From Candidatus Villigracilis vicinus (GTDB lineage Bacteria; Chloroflexota; Anaerolineae; Anaerolineales; Villigracilaceae), in assembly GCA_016721315.1 (NCBI GenBank), contig JADKIL010000002.1, positions 124,001 to 188,000 on the forward strand: 64,000 nt of DNA. Direction: 5' to 3'. Under the pieces are notes generated by a model that saw nothing but the letters and a program-made list of their open reading frames with translations, did no database searches and was not told where the DNA came from. Position numbers and translations under genes: made by a program. Shown here piece after piece: positions 54,676-62,333 of this stretch. The first letter of the stretch is position 1. Each line of letters starts with the position of its first letter.

Positions 54676-54782
54676 GGTTTATCCATATGCAGTGAAAAGC
54701 ATTATCAGTAGTTGATTACTTCCGAGGATAGGTTGATTGTAATAGAGATTATTCGGTAGTTCGCTCGTGTAATGATATCAAT

Positions 54783-54838
54783 TTGGCGGAGCGAGCCATG
54801 ATTCGGGGAGATTGAGGTTTGGGTTGAAAAACCCGACA
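54783..54838 (+). repeat. Direct repeat flanking the HD-GYP gene, right copy
   Basis: Contains a relic of a Crp gene end (TTGGCGGAGCGAGCCATG) followed by GTTTGGGTTGAAAA, the same order as at 52410. No open frame uses it. Confidence 0.75.
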
Positions 54839-54896
54839 AAAGTCGGGGCAGTAGGCGGGGACTTCCAGTAAAGTCAGGCATATCAAAGGAGACGAT

Positions 54897-55208
54897 ATGT
54901 CCGACATCTATTTCACAGATACAAAATCGAAAGCTGTCTTTTCGGCAGAAGGTCCAAAACCGCAATTCCTGATCGACACGCCAAAGTTCAAATCACTGGT
55001 TGTTGGGCTGGAGGCAGGCGGGCAAATTCCCGTTCACACTGGCGAGGCAGCGATGTATCACTTTCTCGAAGGTGAAGGCTTGATGACGGTGGGCGATGAA
55101 ACTTTTGCCATCAAACCCGGTGTGACGGTGGTGGCGCCAAGCGGCACGAAACGCGGCATGAACGCAAAAACGCGCGTGGTGTTTTTGGGCGCGAAGGGTG
55201 AAGCGTGA
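54897..55208 (+). CDS. Cupin-domain protein
   Basis: 103 residues, AAGGAG before the ATG. 'GLEAGGQIPVHTGEAAMYHFLEGEG' is cupin motif 1, with His and Glu ligands, and 'FAIKPGVTVVAPSGTKRGM' is motif 2 with the usual His replaced. It starts a tight plus-strand operon that runs to 58645. Likely metal-binding sensor or scavenger; substrate unknown. Confidence 0.85.
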   Translation: MSDIYFTDTKSKAVFSAEGPKPQFLIDTPKFKSLVVGLEAGGQIPVHTGEAAMYHFLEGEGLMTVGDETFAIKPGVTVVAPSGTKRGMNAKTRVVFLGAKGEA

Positions 55209-55573
55209 TCTCCAAACTAAAAACCGCGGGGGTGCTTGCTTTTGTGATTGGCGCTCTCTCGATCTTTGCGGGCGGCATGGCAATGCGCGGTTGGAATCCA
55301 GGTTACTCTGTGCTGGGCTGGCTGCCTGTTTATAACTTTGTGATGGGCGTGCTGACGGTTTTCATTCCAGCTATTTTGCTTTGGAGGGAGAGCCGCCACG
55401 CGGGGGCTTCTGCGCTGATCTTCTTCGGAGTTCATGCGGGTGCAACCGTTTTGTTGTTGCTGGCATTTCGTGATGTTGTGGCAACTCAAAGCATTTTGGC
55501 GATGACTTTTCGGCTCGCGGTCTGGCTGGTCATTCTTGCACTGATTCGTGCTTCGGCGCAAAAGACAAAATAA
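55205..55573 (+). CDS. Small polytopic membrane protein
   Basis: 122 residues with four helices, overlapping the cupin gene by 4 bp. Not recognised. No conserved heme His pattern is plain. Placed directly before cytochrome b561. Confidence 0.65.
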   Translation: MISKLKTAGVLAFVIGALSIFAGGMAMRGWNPGYSVLGWLPVYNFVMGVLTVFIPAILLWRESRHAGASALIFFGVHAGATVLLLLAFRDVVATQSILAMTFRLAVWLVILALIRASAQKTK

Positions 55574-55591
55574 GTTTTCAAGGAGAACAAT

Positions 55592-56125
55592 ATGACAAAA
55601 ACATCCCCTAAAAAATATCATCCCATACAAGTGACACTGCACTGGCTGGTTGTGCTTTTGGTGGTCGCCGCATTTGTGATGGGCAAATTCATGAGCGGGC
55701 TGCCGAACGATGCTAACAAACTTGCGCCGCTGGCGTTGCACATGGGCGTGGGAATTTTTACACTGGTTGTGATCGTGACACGTTTCATCACACGCATGAA
55801 ACTCCCCAAACCTGAGCATGTTACAGCGGGCAATGCCTTCTTCGATTGGATCGGTAAAGCGGTGCATTACGTCTTGTATCTGCTGGTCTTTCTGACTGCG
55901 GTCAGCGGCATGTCGCTTTCGATGCAGGCTGGGCTGGTGCCAATTGTCTTCGGCGGTTCAAGTTACCCGCTCCCCGCAGACTTCTTCGATTTCACGGCGC
56001 GAATGCTGCATGGCTTCATTGTGCCTGCTCTGCTTTTACTGGTTCTGCTGCATGTCGGCGCGGCGTTCTATCATCAATTCATGCTCAAGGATAATCTTCT
56101 CGCGCGCATGTGGTATGGAAAATAA
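55592..56125 (+). CDS. Cytochrome b561-family protein
   Basis: 177 residues, four helices. Heme His candidates in 'YHPIQVTLHWLVVLLVVAAF', LALHMGVG, 'ARMLHGFIVPALLLLVLLH' match the bacterial CybB type. It oxidises quinol or passes electrons across the membrane. RBS AAGGAG. Confidence 0.9.
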   Translation: MTKTSPKKYHPIQVTLHWLVVLLVVAAFVMGKFMSGLPNDANKLAPLALHMGVGIFTLVVIVTRFITRMKLPKPEHVTAGNAFFDWIGKAVHYVLYLLVFLTAVSGMSLSMQAGLVPIVFGGSSYPLPADFFDFTARMLHGFIVPALLLLVLLHVGAAFYHQFMLKDNLLARMWYGK

Positions 56126-56154
56126 TTGGGTCGGTACGCCGGCGAAAGGAAAAA

Positions 56155-56958
56155 ATGTCGTTCTCGAAAAGAGTTGAAGACGCTCGCAAGGCATTCAAAC
56201 GCGGTGATAAACAAGCATCTGCACTTGCTCATACGGATAATGCCATATCGACGGCAAATGAAGAACATGGCGGTGCAGGTAGTCAATACCTGGGCGAGAT
56301 GGTGTACGGCGGACTGGATGGGATCATTACCACGTTTGCTGTGGTCAGCGGCGTAGCGGGTGCGCAACTTGGTACGCCTGTCATTCTCATCCTTGGGCTG
56401 GCAAACCTGCTGGCGGACGGGTTTTCGATGGCGACAGGTGCATATCTTTCCACGAAAAGCGAACATGAATATTATCGCAAAGAGTGGGAGCGCGAGGCTT
56501 GGGAGGTGGAACATTTCCCTGACGGCGAGCGCGCCGAATTGCGGGAGGTCTATGTCAAGCGCGGCTATACCGAAGACGAAGCGCGGCGATTGGTTGACAT
56601 TCAAAGCCGCGAACCAAACCGCTGGGTAAAAGCCATGATGATAGACGAACTGGGCATGATGAAAGATGAAAGCAACCCGTTGATCAACGGTCTGGTTACA
56701 TTTGCTTCATTTGTCATTGCAGGAGCCGTGCCGTTGGTTGTTTATCTGGTCGGACTCGCTTTTCCTATTTCGCCAAAAATGGCATTCCCGATATCGATAG
56801 CATCTTCTGGATTAGCACTTTTTGCTTTGGGCGCAACCAAGGTGTTGGTCACCAAACTCAACCCGATCCGTAGTGGTCTGGAAATGCTGATTGTTGGTGG
56901 GTTGGCTGCAAGCGTTGCTTACATTGTCGGTGCATTACTAAAGGGAATTGGCGGATAA
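56155..56958 (+). CDS. VIT1/CCC1-family metal transporter
   Basis: 267 residues from the ATG at 56155 (AAAGGA upstream). 'GEMVYGGLDGIITTFAVVSG' and 'NLLADGFSMATGAYLSTKSE' are the family's helix 1 and 2 signature, followed by the Glu-rich metal-binding insert and three more helices. Exports Fe(II) or Mn(II) from the cytoplasm. Confidence 0.92.
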   Translation: MSFSKRVEDARKAFKRGDKQASALAHTDNAISTANEEHGGAGSQYLGEMVYGGLDGIITTFAVVSGVAGAQLGTPVILILGLANLLADGFSMATGAYLSTKSEHEYYRKEWEREAWEVEHFPDGERAELREVYVKRGYTEDEARRLVDIQSREPNRWVKAMMIDELGMMKDESNPLINGLVTFASFVIAGAVPLVVYLVGLAFPISPKMAFPISIASSGLALFALGATKVLVTKLNPIRSGLEMLIVGGLAASVAYIVGALLKGIGG

Positions 56959-57039
56959 ATTTTGTAACACTAATTAAGAGCAAACTTCACGAAGAGCAAA
57001 AAATATATTCGTGTGGTTTTATGAATAAAAGGAGAAAAT

Positions 57040-57465
57040 ATGAAAACAACTATTGGTAAGTGGAATATTGGCGTTGGATTGTGGGTTATGGCGTCCTTCA
57101 TGATCTATGGCTTTGTCTTGATCTACCTGCGAGATTTTGCCCCCGGCAAAGAAGCCTGGATTGAATCTTACAACACGGGTGCGCATTTTGAAGCACGGCT
57201 TGCACATGTGCATGGCAATTTGTTCTCGTTGCTTAACATCGTCTTCGGCTTTTTGCTGATGAAACTGCAATTGAAAGACAACCTTGCCAGGTGGGCTTCG
57301 TGGCTAGCTTTGGCAGGCTTGCTTATGCCATTGGGAATTTTAGGTGAAGTGTATCTGGGCTTGCCTTATTACTTTGTGCTGGTCGGTGGGCTTTCCATCT
57401 TCCTCGCTACGGTTTTGCTGGGCATAGCCGTTGTGCAAATGAAAAACGAAACCAAAGGAAATTAA
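57040..57465 (+). CDS. Four-helix membrane protein
   Basis: 141 residues. 'EARLAHVHGNLFSLLNIVFG' has a His pair in a helix, which could hold heme. Family not recognised. It stops 1 bp before the next gene, which has similar His-bearing helices, so the two may form a complex. Confidence 0.65.
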   Translation: MKTTIGKWNIGVGLWVMASFMIYGFVLIYLRDFAPGKEAWIESYNTGAHFEARLAHVHGNLFSLLNIVFGFLLMKLQLKDNLARWASWLALAGLLMPLGILGEVYLGLPYYFVLVGGLSIFLATVLLGIAVVQMKNETKGN

Positions 57466-57466
57466 C

Positions 57467-58645
57467 ATGCCAATCGCTTATTTACTTACTACCCTCCTCT
57501 ACACCTTCGTCGCATTGCTTGCGGCGGCAGATGCTTCACTCGTCAGCATGAGTGTTTTTAACGCCTTCCCTGCTTTGCGCTGGGTGCGGGTTCACTTCAT
57601 CACACTGGGGATTCTCTCGCAGGTGGTCTTTGGTCTGCTGCCTTTGCTCACAGCTTCACTTTCCAAAAAAGCACGCCCGTCCATGCGCTGGGATATTTGG
57701 CTCACGCTCAACTCGGGTCTGGTGGCTCTCGTTGCGGGCTTTGGCGGCATGAACCACCCGATGATCTTCACAGGCGGCACGCTCATCTTCATTGCGGCAC
57801 TCTTGCTGATGCTTCAACTCTGGAGCATTCGCGGCGGCGATGCGCCTGTCAGCCTCAAGTTTTACATCACGGGGATTTTCTATTTGTTGGTCGGCATCAT
57901 TATCGGCACTGGTTTGTTCCTTAACTGGAGCAATGCGCTCTACATCAAAGTGCCGCTTGAAGCACACATCCACGCCAACTCATGGGGCTTCATGTCGCTG
58001 GTCTTCGCTGGCTTACTCGTGGACTTTATCCCAATGGTCACTGGCAAACCACTTGCTTCTAAAAATGCAACCGCATATATTTTCTGGGGGATGACCCTCG
58101 GCGCGTTCGGGCTTGTGCTCGGCCCGTGGCTGGGCGGAAGTCTGCCTCCCACCGTGGCAGGTTTGGTCTTGCATATCTCTGCCACCGTCGTGCTGCTCGT
58201 GTCGATGATCCGCACCTTGAAGCAAAGCGGAAACCTGAACAGCGCGGGCGGGTGGCATCTCGTCTCTTCCTATATTTGGATTTTGCTGCCTGTGATGCTT
58301 GCGCCATTGCTACTGCTCGGCATCCTTGAAGCGGGTCCCATCGAATCGACTGCGCCTCAAGCCTTAATTTATGGCTGGGTGCTGCAATTTGGCATTGCTC
58401 TCATCCCATACATCGCCCGCCGCTTCTTCCTCAAAGATGAGCATCCGCAGTTGGGCGGATGCTGGGGCAGCCTTGCAGCCGCGAACCTTGGCAGCATCCT
58501 TGTTTGGGTCAGCATCTTCAGCGGAACTGCCGAGGGAATTGTCTATGGCATTGCGTTTGTGTTCTACGCGCTGGCGGTGATCCATCCTCTCAGGGAACTA
58601 ACACAGATTGCGCGTGATGGATTAACAAAATACGAAACAGTATAA
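57467..58645 (+). CDS. Twelve-helix heme-copper-oxidase-I/NnrS-like membrane protein
   Basis: 392 residues, about twelve helices. His positions: 'VRVHFITLGILSQVVFGLLP', GMNHPMIF, and 'EAHIHANSWGFMSLVFAGLL' (H-x-H as in helix X of heme-copper enzymes). It lacks the CuB HH pair, so it is not a full reductase. Such proteins occur in denitrification loci; role perhaps in NO tolerance or heme handling. Ends the operon at a strong terminator. Confidence 0.65.
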   Translation: MPIAYLLTTLLYTFVALLAAADASLVSMSVFNAFPALRWVRVHFITLGILSQVVFGLLPLLTASLSKKARPSMRWDIWLTLNSGLVALVAGFGGMNHPMIFTGGTLIFIAALLLMLQLWSIRGGDAPVSLKFYITGIFYLLVGIIIGTGLFLNWSNALYIKVPLEAHIHANSWGFMSLVFAGLLVDFIPMVTGKPLASKNATAYIFWGMTLGAFGLVLGPWLGGSLPPTVAGLVLHISATVVLLVSMIRTLKQSGNLNSAGGWHLVSSYIWILLPVMLAPLLLLGILEAGPIESTAPQALIYGWVLQFGIALIPYIARRFFLKDEHPQLGGCWGSLAAANLGSILVWVSIFSGTAEGIVYGIAFVFYALAVIHPLRELTQIARDGLTKYETV

Positions 58646-58650
58646 GATAA

Positions 58651-58687
58651 AATCAAAAGCGCAGGAGAAAACCCTGCGCTTTTGATT
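58651..58687 (+). terminator. Terminator of the cupin-to-membrane-protein operon
   Basis: Perfect 15-bp arms AATCAAAAGCGCAGG and complement (58651-58665, 58673-58687). Confidence 0.88.
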
Positions 58688-59236
58688 CCTATTTTCTTAA
58701 CGATTTGTGAGATCCTCAGTGAAACAGATTTTGCCTCTCTCTTGCTTATGCCACATCGACTCTTCTGACGGCTTGAATTCGCAACAGAAATAAAATGGTC
58801 GTCTTTCAGAATTAACCGACCAAAACAGATAACCTCACCGCGGAGTAAATCCTGATAAGATTCAACTTAATACAGAGTCACGGGTTTCGTATATATAAGT
58901 TTTCAATAATCTACTTCACAATCGCAATTAAATTAGCACAGAGTGGTTTAAATAATTTCCATAAACAATCAATCCACTTGTTGCTATCTATCAACAGTTT
59001 GTGCAATCCCAAGACCTTACCTGCTTTATACTTTTCCCATAAATTCATCTCTACAGGCAGGTTCCTATGCAAAATCACTTAACCGTTCTAGATCAAAAAA
59101 TATAGGACATCCAACTCAACTTCGAGAGACATTTCACCTCCCCGCTAGCTTACTCAACTTTAGCAACAAGTCTAGCAACATATCTATAGAATAAAGTAAA
59201 ATTCCTTCATATGGAATACCAATGTGAGAGATCATC
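58688..59236. other. 549-bp AT-rich intergenic region before the element's yjbQ
   Basis: No frame of note. AT-rich compared with neighbours. TATAGAATAAAG near 59186 could supply a -10 box for yjbQ. TAGCAACA occurs twice near 59160-59180. Otherwise nothing recognised. Confidence 0.5.
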
Positions 59237-59656
59237 ATGAAATCCTATCGTAAAGAACTTTGGTTCAATCTCCCTACACGCCGTGGATTTGTTAATATTA
59301 CATCGCAAGTAGAAACCTGCTTGGAAGAGAGTTGTATAAAAGAGGGCCTGATCTTGATTTCCGCCATGCATATAACAGCATCTGTATTCATTAATGATGA
59401 TGAATCTGGACTTCACAATGATTATGAAAAATGGTTGGAAAGACTTGCACCGCATGAACCCGTCAACCAATATCGTCATAATGATACTGGCGAAGATAAT
59501 GCTGACGCCCACATGAAGCGCCAAATCATGGGACGTGAAGTAGTCGTTGCTGTAACAGAAGGAAAATTAGATTTTGGACCTTGGGAGCAAATCTTTTACG
59601 GCGAATTTGATGGTCGCCGCCGCAAGCGTGTATTGGTTAAGATTATTGGTGAATAA
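59237..59656 (+). CDS. yjbQ: YjbQ family protein, element-borne replacement copy
   Basis: 139 residues, full length, with 'GLILISAMHITASVFINDDE', 'HEPVNQYRHNDTGEDNADAH' and 'QIMGREVVVAVTEGKLDFG'. By hand count it differs from the rejoined host protein at 19 of 139 residues (about 86% identity), with many silent changes. The host V-N-A of the attachment core is I-S-A here, and the DNA matches the core at only 4 of 10 bases, so the recombinase should not use it. It would restore the function lost on insertion. It has its own upstream promoter region and a hairpin after it. Confidence 0.93.
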   Translation: MKSYRKELWFNLPTRRGFVNITSQVETCLEESCIKEGLILISAMHITASVFINDDESGLHNDYEKWLERLAPHEPVNQYRHNDTGEDNADAHMKRQIMGREVVVAVTEGKLDFGPWEQIFYGEFDGRRRKRVLVKIIGE

Positions 59657-59690
59657 TAGAGTCCTCCCGAAACTGCCAAGAGGACTCTAT
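59656..59690. terminator. Stem-loop after the element yjbQ
   Basis: Perfect 11-bp arms ATAGAGTCCTC and complement (59656-59666, 59680-59690); no T run, so terminator strength is unsure. Confidence 0.6.
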
Positions 59691-59768
59691 TGGATGCCTT
59701 CAAATTATTTGGTTGGCTTTGTTTTTGATAAAAGTTGCACCAAATTTGGTGAAAGTTCAAAGTAGTAA

Positions 59769-59791
59769 GTGTGACAGACTCGTGAATGCGA
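59769..59791 (+). other. attR: element arm plus core GTGAATGCGA
   Basis: Arm GTGTGACAGAC at 59769-59779, then TC, then the core 59782-59791. In the circular element this arm, the core and the attL arm would form one symmetric attP with a 12-bp centre and central AA. Confidence 0.88.
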
Positions 59792-60081
59792 TGCACATCA
59801 CCGCCTCGGTCTTCATCAACGACGACGAGAGCGGACTGCATCATGATTATGAAATATGGCTGGAACGTCTAGCGCCACATGAACCGACCAGTGGGTATCG
59901 TCACAATGACACCGGCGAAGATAATGCCGATGCACACATGAAACGCCAGGTAATGGGGCGTGAAGTGGTTGTTGCAGTCACGAACGGACAGCTTGATTTT
60001 GGAACCTGGGAGCAAATCTTTTACGGCGAATTCGACGGCAAAAGAAAGAAGCGCGTTCTGGTCAAGATCATCGGAGAATAA
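59782..60081 (+). pseudogene. yjbQ: yjbQ 3' fragment, right half of the interrupted host gene
   Basis: Reads VNAMHITASVFINDDESG ... RKKRVLVKIIGE to the stop at 60081, in frame with the 5' piece at 18074. It has no start or ribosome site of its own. The next gene starts 3 bp after the stop, so the host operon ICMT-yjbQ-AKR is cut by the element and downstream genes need a promoter from the element end. Confidence 0.94.
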
Positions 60082-60084
60082 TGT

Positions 60085-60939
60085 ATGCAAAAAAGACGGT
60101 TCGGTCGCACAGGACATGAAAGCACGGTTGCTATCTTTGGCGCGGCGGCATTCTGGCAGATTGAACAAAAAGACGCTGACCGCGTAATGGAAGCCGTTAT
60201 TGAGGCAGGGATCAATCATATTGACATCGCCCCATCCTATGGGCAGGCTGAGTTGCGCGTTGGTCCGTGGATGAAGACCGAGCGCGGGCGTTTTTTCCTC
60301 GGTTGCAAGACCATGGAACGTACAAAAGAAGGCGCATGGCGTGAAATGCACGAGTCGCTCGAACGTATGCATACCGATTCTTTTGACTTGTATCAATGCC
60401 ACGCCATCACGACCATGGACGAACTGGATGCCATCTTTGCCAAAGACGGAGCCATCGAAGCAGTGGTGGCAGCCCGCGAACAAGGGCTAACAAAATACAT
60501 CGGCATTACTGGTCATGGGGTGGATGCGCCGAAGATCTATCTCGAAGCCCTGCGTCGCTTTGATTTTGACTCTGTTCTCTTCCCTATAAATTTCGTTCAA
60601 ATGGCAATGCCCGAATACCGCAGCACCACTGAAGAATTGATCTCCACCTGCAAAGCAAAAGATGTTGGCACCATGATCATCAAATCGATCACCAAAGGTC
60701 CGTGGGGTGATAAACCCAAAACTGCCACCACCTGGTATGAACCCTTTGATAAGATGGATGAGATCCAACGCGGAGTTAATTTTGTGCTTTCCTATGATGT
60801 CACTGGGGTCTGCACGGCTGGGGATATCAACATCCTGCCGATGGTCATTCAGGCGTGCGAAAACTTTACGCCGCTCAACGAGCAAGAACAGGAAGACATG
60901 ATCAAAAGCGGTGCGCAATTTGAAGCTTTATTCAAGTGA
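60085..60939 (+). CDS. Aldo/keto reductase family protein
   Basis: 284 residues. 'GINHIDIAPSYGQAE' supplies the Asp and Tyr, 'RGRFFLGCKTM' the Lys and YQCHAIT the His of the AKR tetrad; GITGHG follows in the barrel. Uses NAD(P)H to reduce a carbonyl; substrate unknown. It begins 3 bp after yjbQ. Confidence 0.9.
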   Translation: MQKRRFGRTGHESTVAIFGAAAFWQIEQKDADRVMEAVIEAGINHIDIAPSYGQAELRVGPWMKTERGRFFLGCKTMERTKEGAWREMHESLERMHTDSFDLYQCHAITTMDELDAIFAKDGAIEAVVAAREQGLTKYIGITGHGVDAPKIYLEALRRFDFDSVLFPINFVQMAMPEYRSTTEELISTCKAKDVGTMIIKSITKGPWGDKPKTATTWYEPFDKMDEIQRGVNFVLSYDVTGVCTAGDINILPMVIQACENFTPLNEQEQEDMIKSGAQFEALFK

Positions 60940-60948
60940 GAGGATGAT

Positions 60949-61473
60949 ATGAGATTAAAAAATAAAACGATTGTCACATTGGTTGCGGAAGGGGTCGAAG
61001 ACCTTGAATACTATGTGCCCGTGATGCGCTTGCAAGAAGAAGGCGCAAAAGTATTGAGTGCCGGACTCGACCTCAAACCCGTGCGCGGCAAGAATGGTCT
61101 GGTCATCACGCCCGACGCAATGATCGAAGATCTGAAAGCCAGTGAACTTTTTGCGATCATTTTGCCCGGTGGTTGGGCTCCTGATAAAGTCCGCAGATAT
61201 GATGTGGTTAAAAAACTTGTCAAAGAAATGAGTGATGCCAATAAAATTATTGGCATCATCTGTCACGGCGGTTCCATTGCCATCTCAGCGGGCATCATCA
61301 AAAAAGGTCAGCGTGTCACCGGCTCGACCGGCATCAAGGATGATCTTGAAAATGTCGGCGGGGTCTGGGCAGATGAAGCTGCATTTCGAGAGGGCAACCA
61401 GGTTTGGGGGCGGGTGGTGGCGGATATTCCCGATTTCAACCGCGAACTGGTCAAGGCATTAGTCGAGGGCTAG
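60949..61473 (+). CDS. DJ-1/PfpI family protein
   Basis: 174 residues. 'TLVAEGVEDLEYYVPVMRLQEEGAK' has the conserved Glu; nucleophile elbow 'KIIGIICHGGSIAISAG' has C-H-G. Family members are glyoxalases, deglycases or chaperones. 9 bp after the reductase gene, and 15 bp overlap with the convergent phosphatase gene. Confidence 0.92.
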   Translation: MRLKNKTIVTLVAEGVEDLEYYVPVMRLQEEGAKVLSAGLDLKPVRGKNGLVITPDAMIEDLKASELFAIILPGGWAPDKVRRYDVVKKLVKEMSDANKIIGIICHGGSIAISAGIIKKGQRVTGSTGIKDDLENVGGVWADEAAFREGNQVWGRVVADIPDFNRELVKALVEG

Positions 61474-62274
61474 CGGCCCTTGCTTCATTGTGGATGGGAT
61501 GGGGACATCCAGCAGATTCAACACTGTCGGTGCGATCTGCAAATGTGAGATGACCTGACCTGTATCGCCTCTTCCCTTAAGGGACGGCTGAATCACAAAA
61601 AAGGGAACGTCTCTCTGCTCGGGCGTGGTGCCGCCATGTCCTCCATCGGCATTGATGCCGTGATCGCCCGTTACGAAAATTGTGTATCCATGCTCGCGCC
61701 ATTCCATGAGAAGCGGCGCGAGTTTTGAATCCTGGTAAATGGCGTGATTACGATATTCCTTCGTATCAGAACCGTAGGTCTCGCCATGATAGTCCATGCC
61801 CATGGGGTGAAGCAGAAGATAATCGGGAGAAAACTTACGGACGAGGTGTGCAGCGCTGTTAAAAAGCTCAATGTCGGGGTATTCATCCTGCGTGTAAAAA
61901 CGTCCGTGTTGGATGTTGAGTGAAGCGTCGTCCACTTCCCTGTCATCGATAGCATCATAGGGAGCGCGATTGTATAGTTCAGAATACCAGTAATACGCCG
62001 CGGCAGCAGTCACTTTACCTGCTTCTCGTATCTTGCGAAAGACATTCGGCTGATTGGAGAGTCTCACAATCGAATTAGCAACAATGCCATTCTCGCTGGA
62101 AGGCGTCCCGGTGTGGATGCTCTCATACATTGGGCGAGACATGCTCGGCAACTCGCCAATGATCTTATACAAACTGGCTTTCTTGTATTCCACGAGGTGC
62201 CCAAGATAACCCATATTAGCGATCGCCGTGTCGTAGCGCAAAGCATCAGATAAAACAAGAATGACTTTGTTCAT
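61459..62274 (-). CDS. Alkaline phosphatase-superfamily hydrolase
   Basis: 271 residues. VILVLSDALRYDTA (metal Asp), 'SMSRPMYESIHTGTPSSENG' (nucleophile region) and 'IFVTGDHGINADGGHGG' (metal Asp/His pair) are present, as in the type I phosphodiesterase/phosphonoacetate-hydrolase group. No export signal. Hydrolyses a phospho-ester or phosphonate; the ABC genes beside it may import its substrate, but that is only suggestive. Confidence 0.85.
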   Translation of the reverse strand: MNKVILVLSDALRYDTAIANMGYLGHLVEYKKASLYKIIGELPSMSRPMYESIHTGTPSSENGIVANSIVRLSNQPNVFRKIREAGKVTAAAAYYWYSELYNRAPYDAIDDREVDDASLNIQHGRFYTQDEYPDIELFNSAAHLVRKFSPDYLLLHPMGMDYHGETYGSDTKEYRNHAIYQDSKLAPLLMEWREHGYTIFVTGDHGINADGGHGGTTPEQRDVPFFVIQPSLKGRGDTGQVISHLQIAPTVLNLLDVPIPSTMKQGPLALD

Positions 62275-62287
62275 GATTACCTCAATA

Positions 62288-62320
62288 AAAAAATAGGAAG
62301 TCTTGAAGACTTCCTATTTT
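62288..62320 (-). terminator. Terminator of the ABC transporter operon
   Basis: AAAATAGGAAGTC / GACTTCCTATTTT stem; the minus strand continues into T7. Confidence 0.9.
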
Positions 62321-62333
62321 CCATGCAGAGAGA

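Larger units (their letters stand above)
18204..59791. mobile_element. 41.6-kb integrative element inserted in yjbQ, carrying a denitrification cargo and a replacement yjbQ
   Basis: Both boundaries are set by the broken host gene and a 10-bp direct repeat. The left end holds a large serine recombinase, an excisionase-like gene and a ParA/replication module. The middle has a type I RM operon. The right 26 kb is respiratory cargo (heme-copper reductase, nitrite reductase, regulators). A full-length yjbQ ends the element. I see a replication-relaxation protein but no T4SS, coupling protein, capsid or terminase genes, so it is not a self-transmissible ICE or phage on this evidence; a mobilizable or plasmid-like integrative element fits best. 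Confidence 0.93.

Noticed and set aside
54705..54965. 86-residue minus-strand frame
   Set aside because: Covers the crp-derived repeat and the cupin start; no ribosome site or family features.
18204..59791. Prophage or self-transmissible ICE
   Set aside because: No capsid, portal, terminase, lysis, T4SS or coupling-protein genes; only integration, partition, replication and a replication-relaxation gene.
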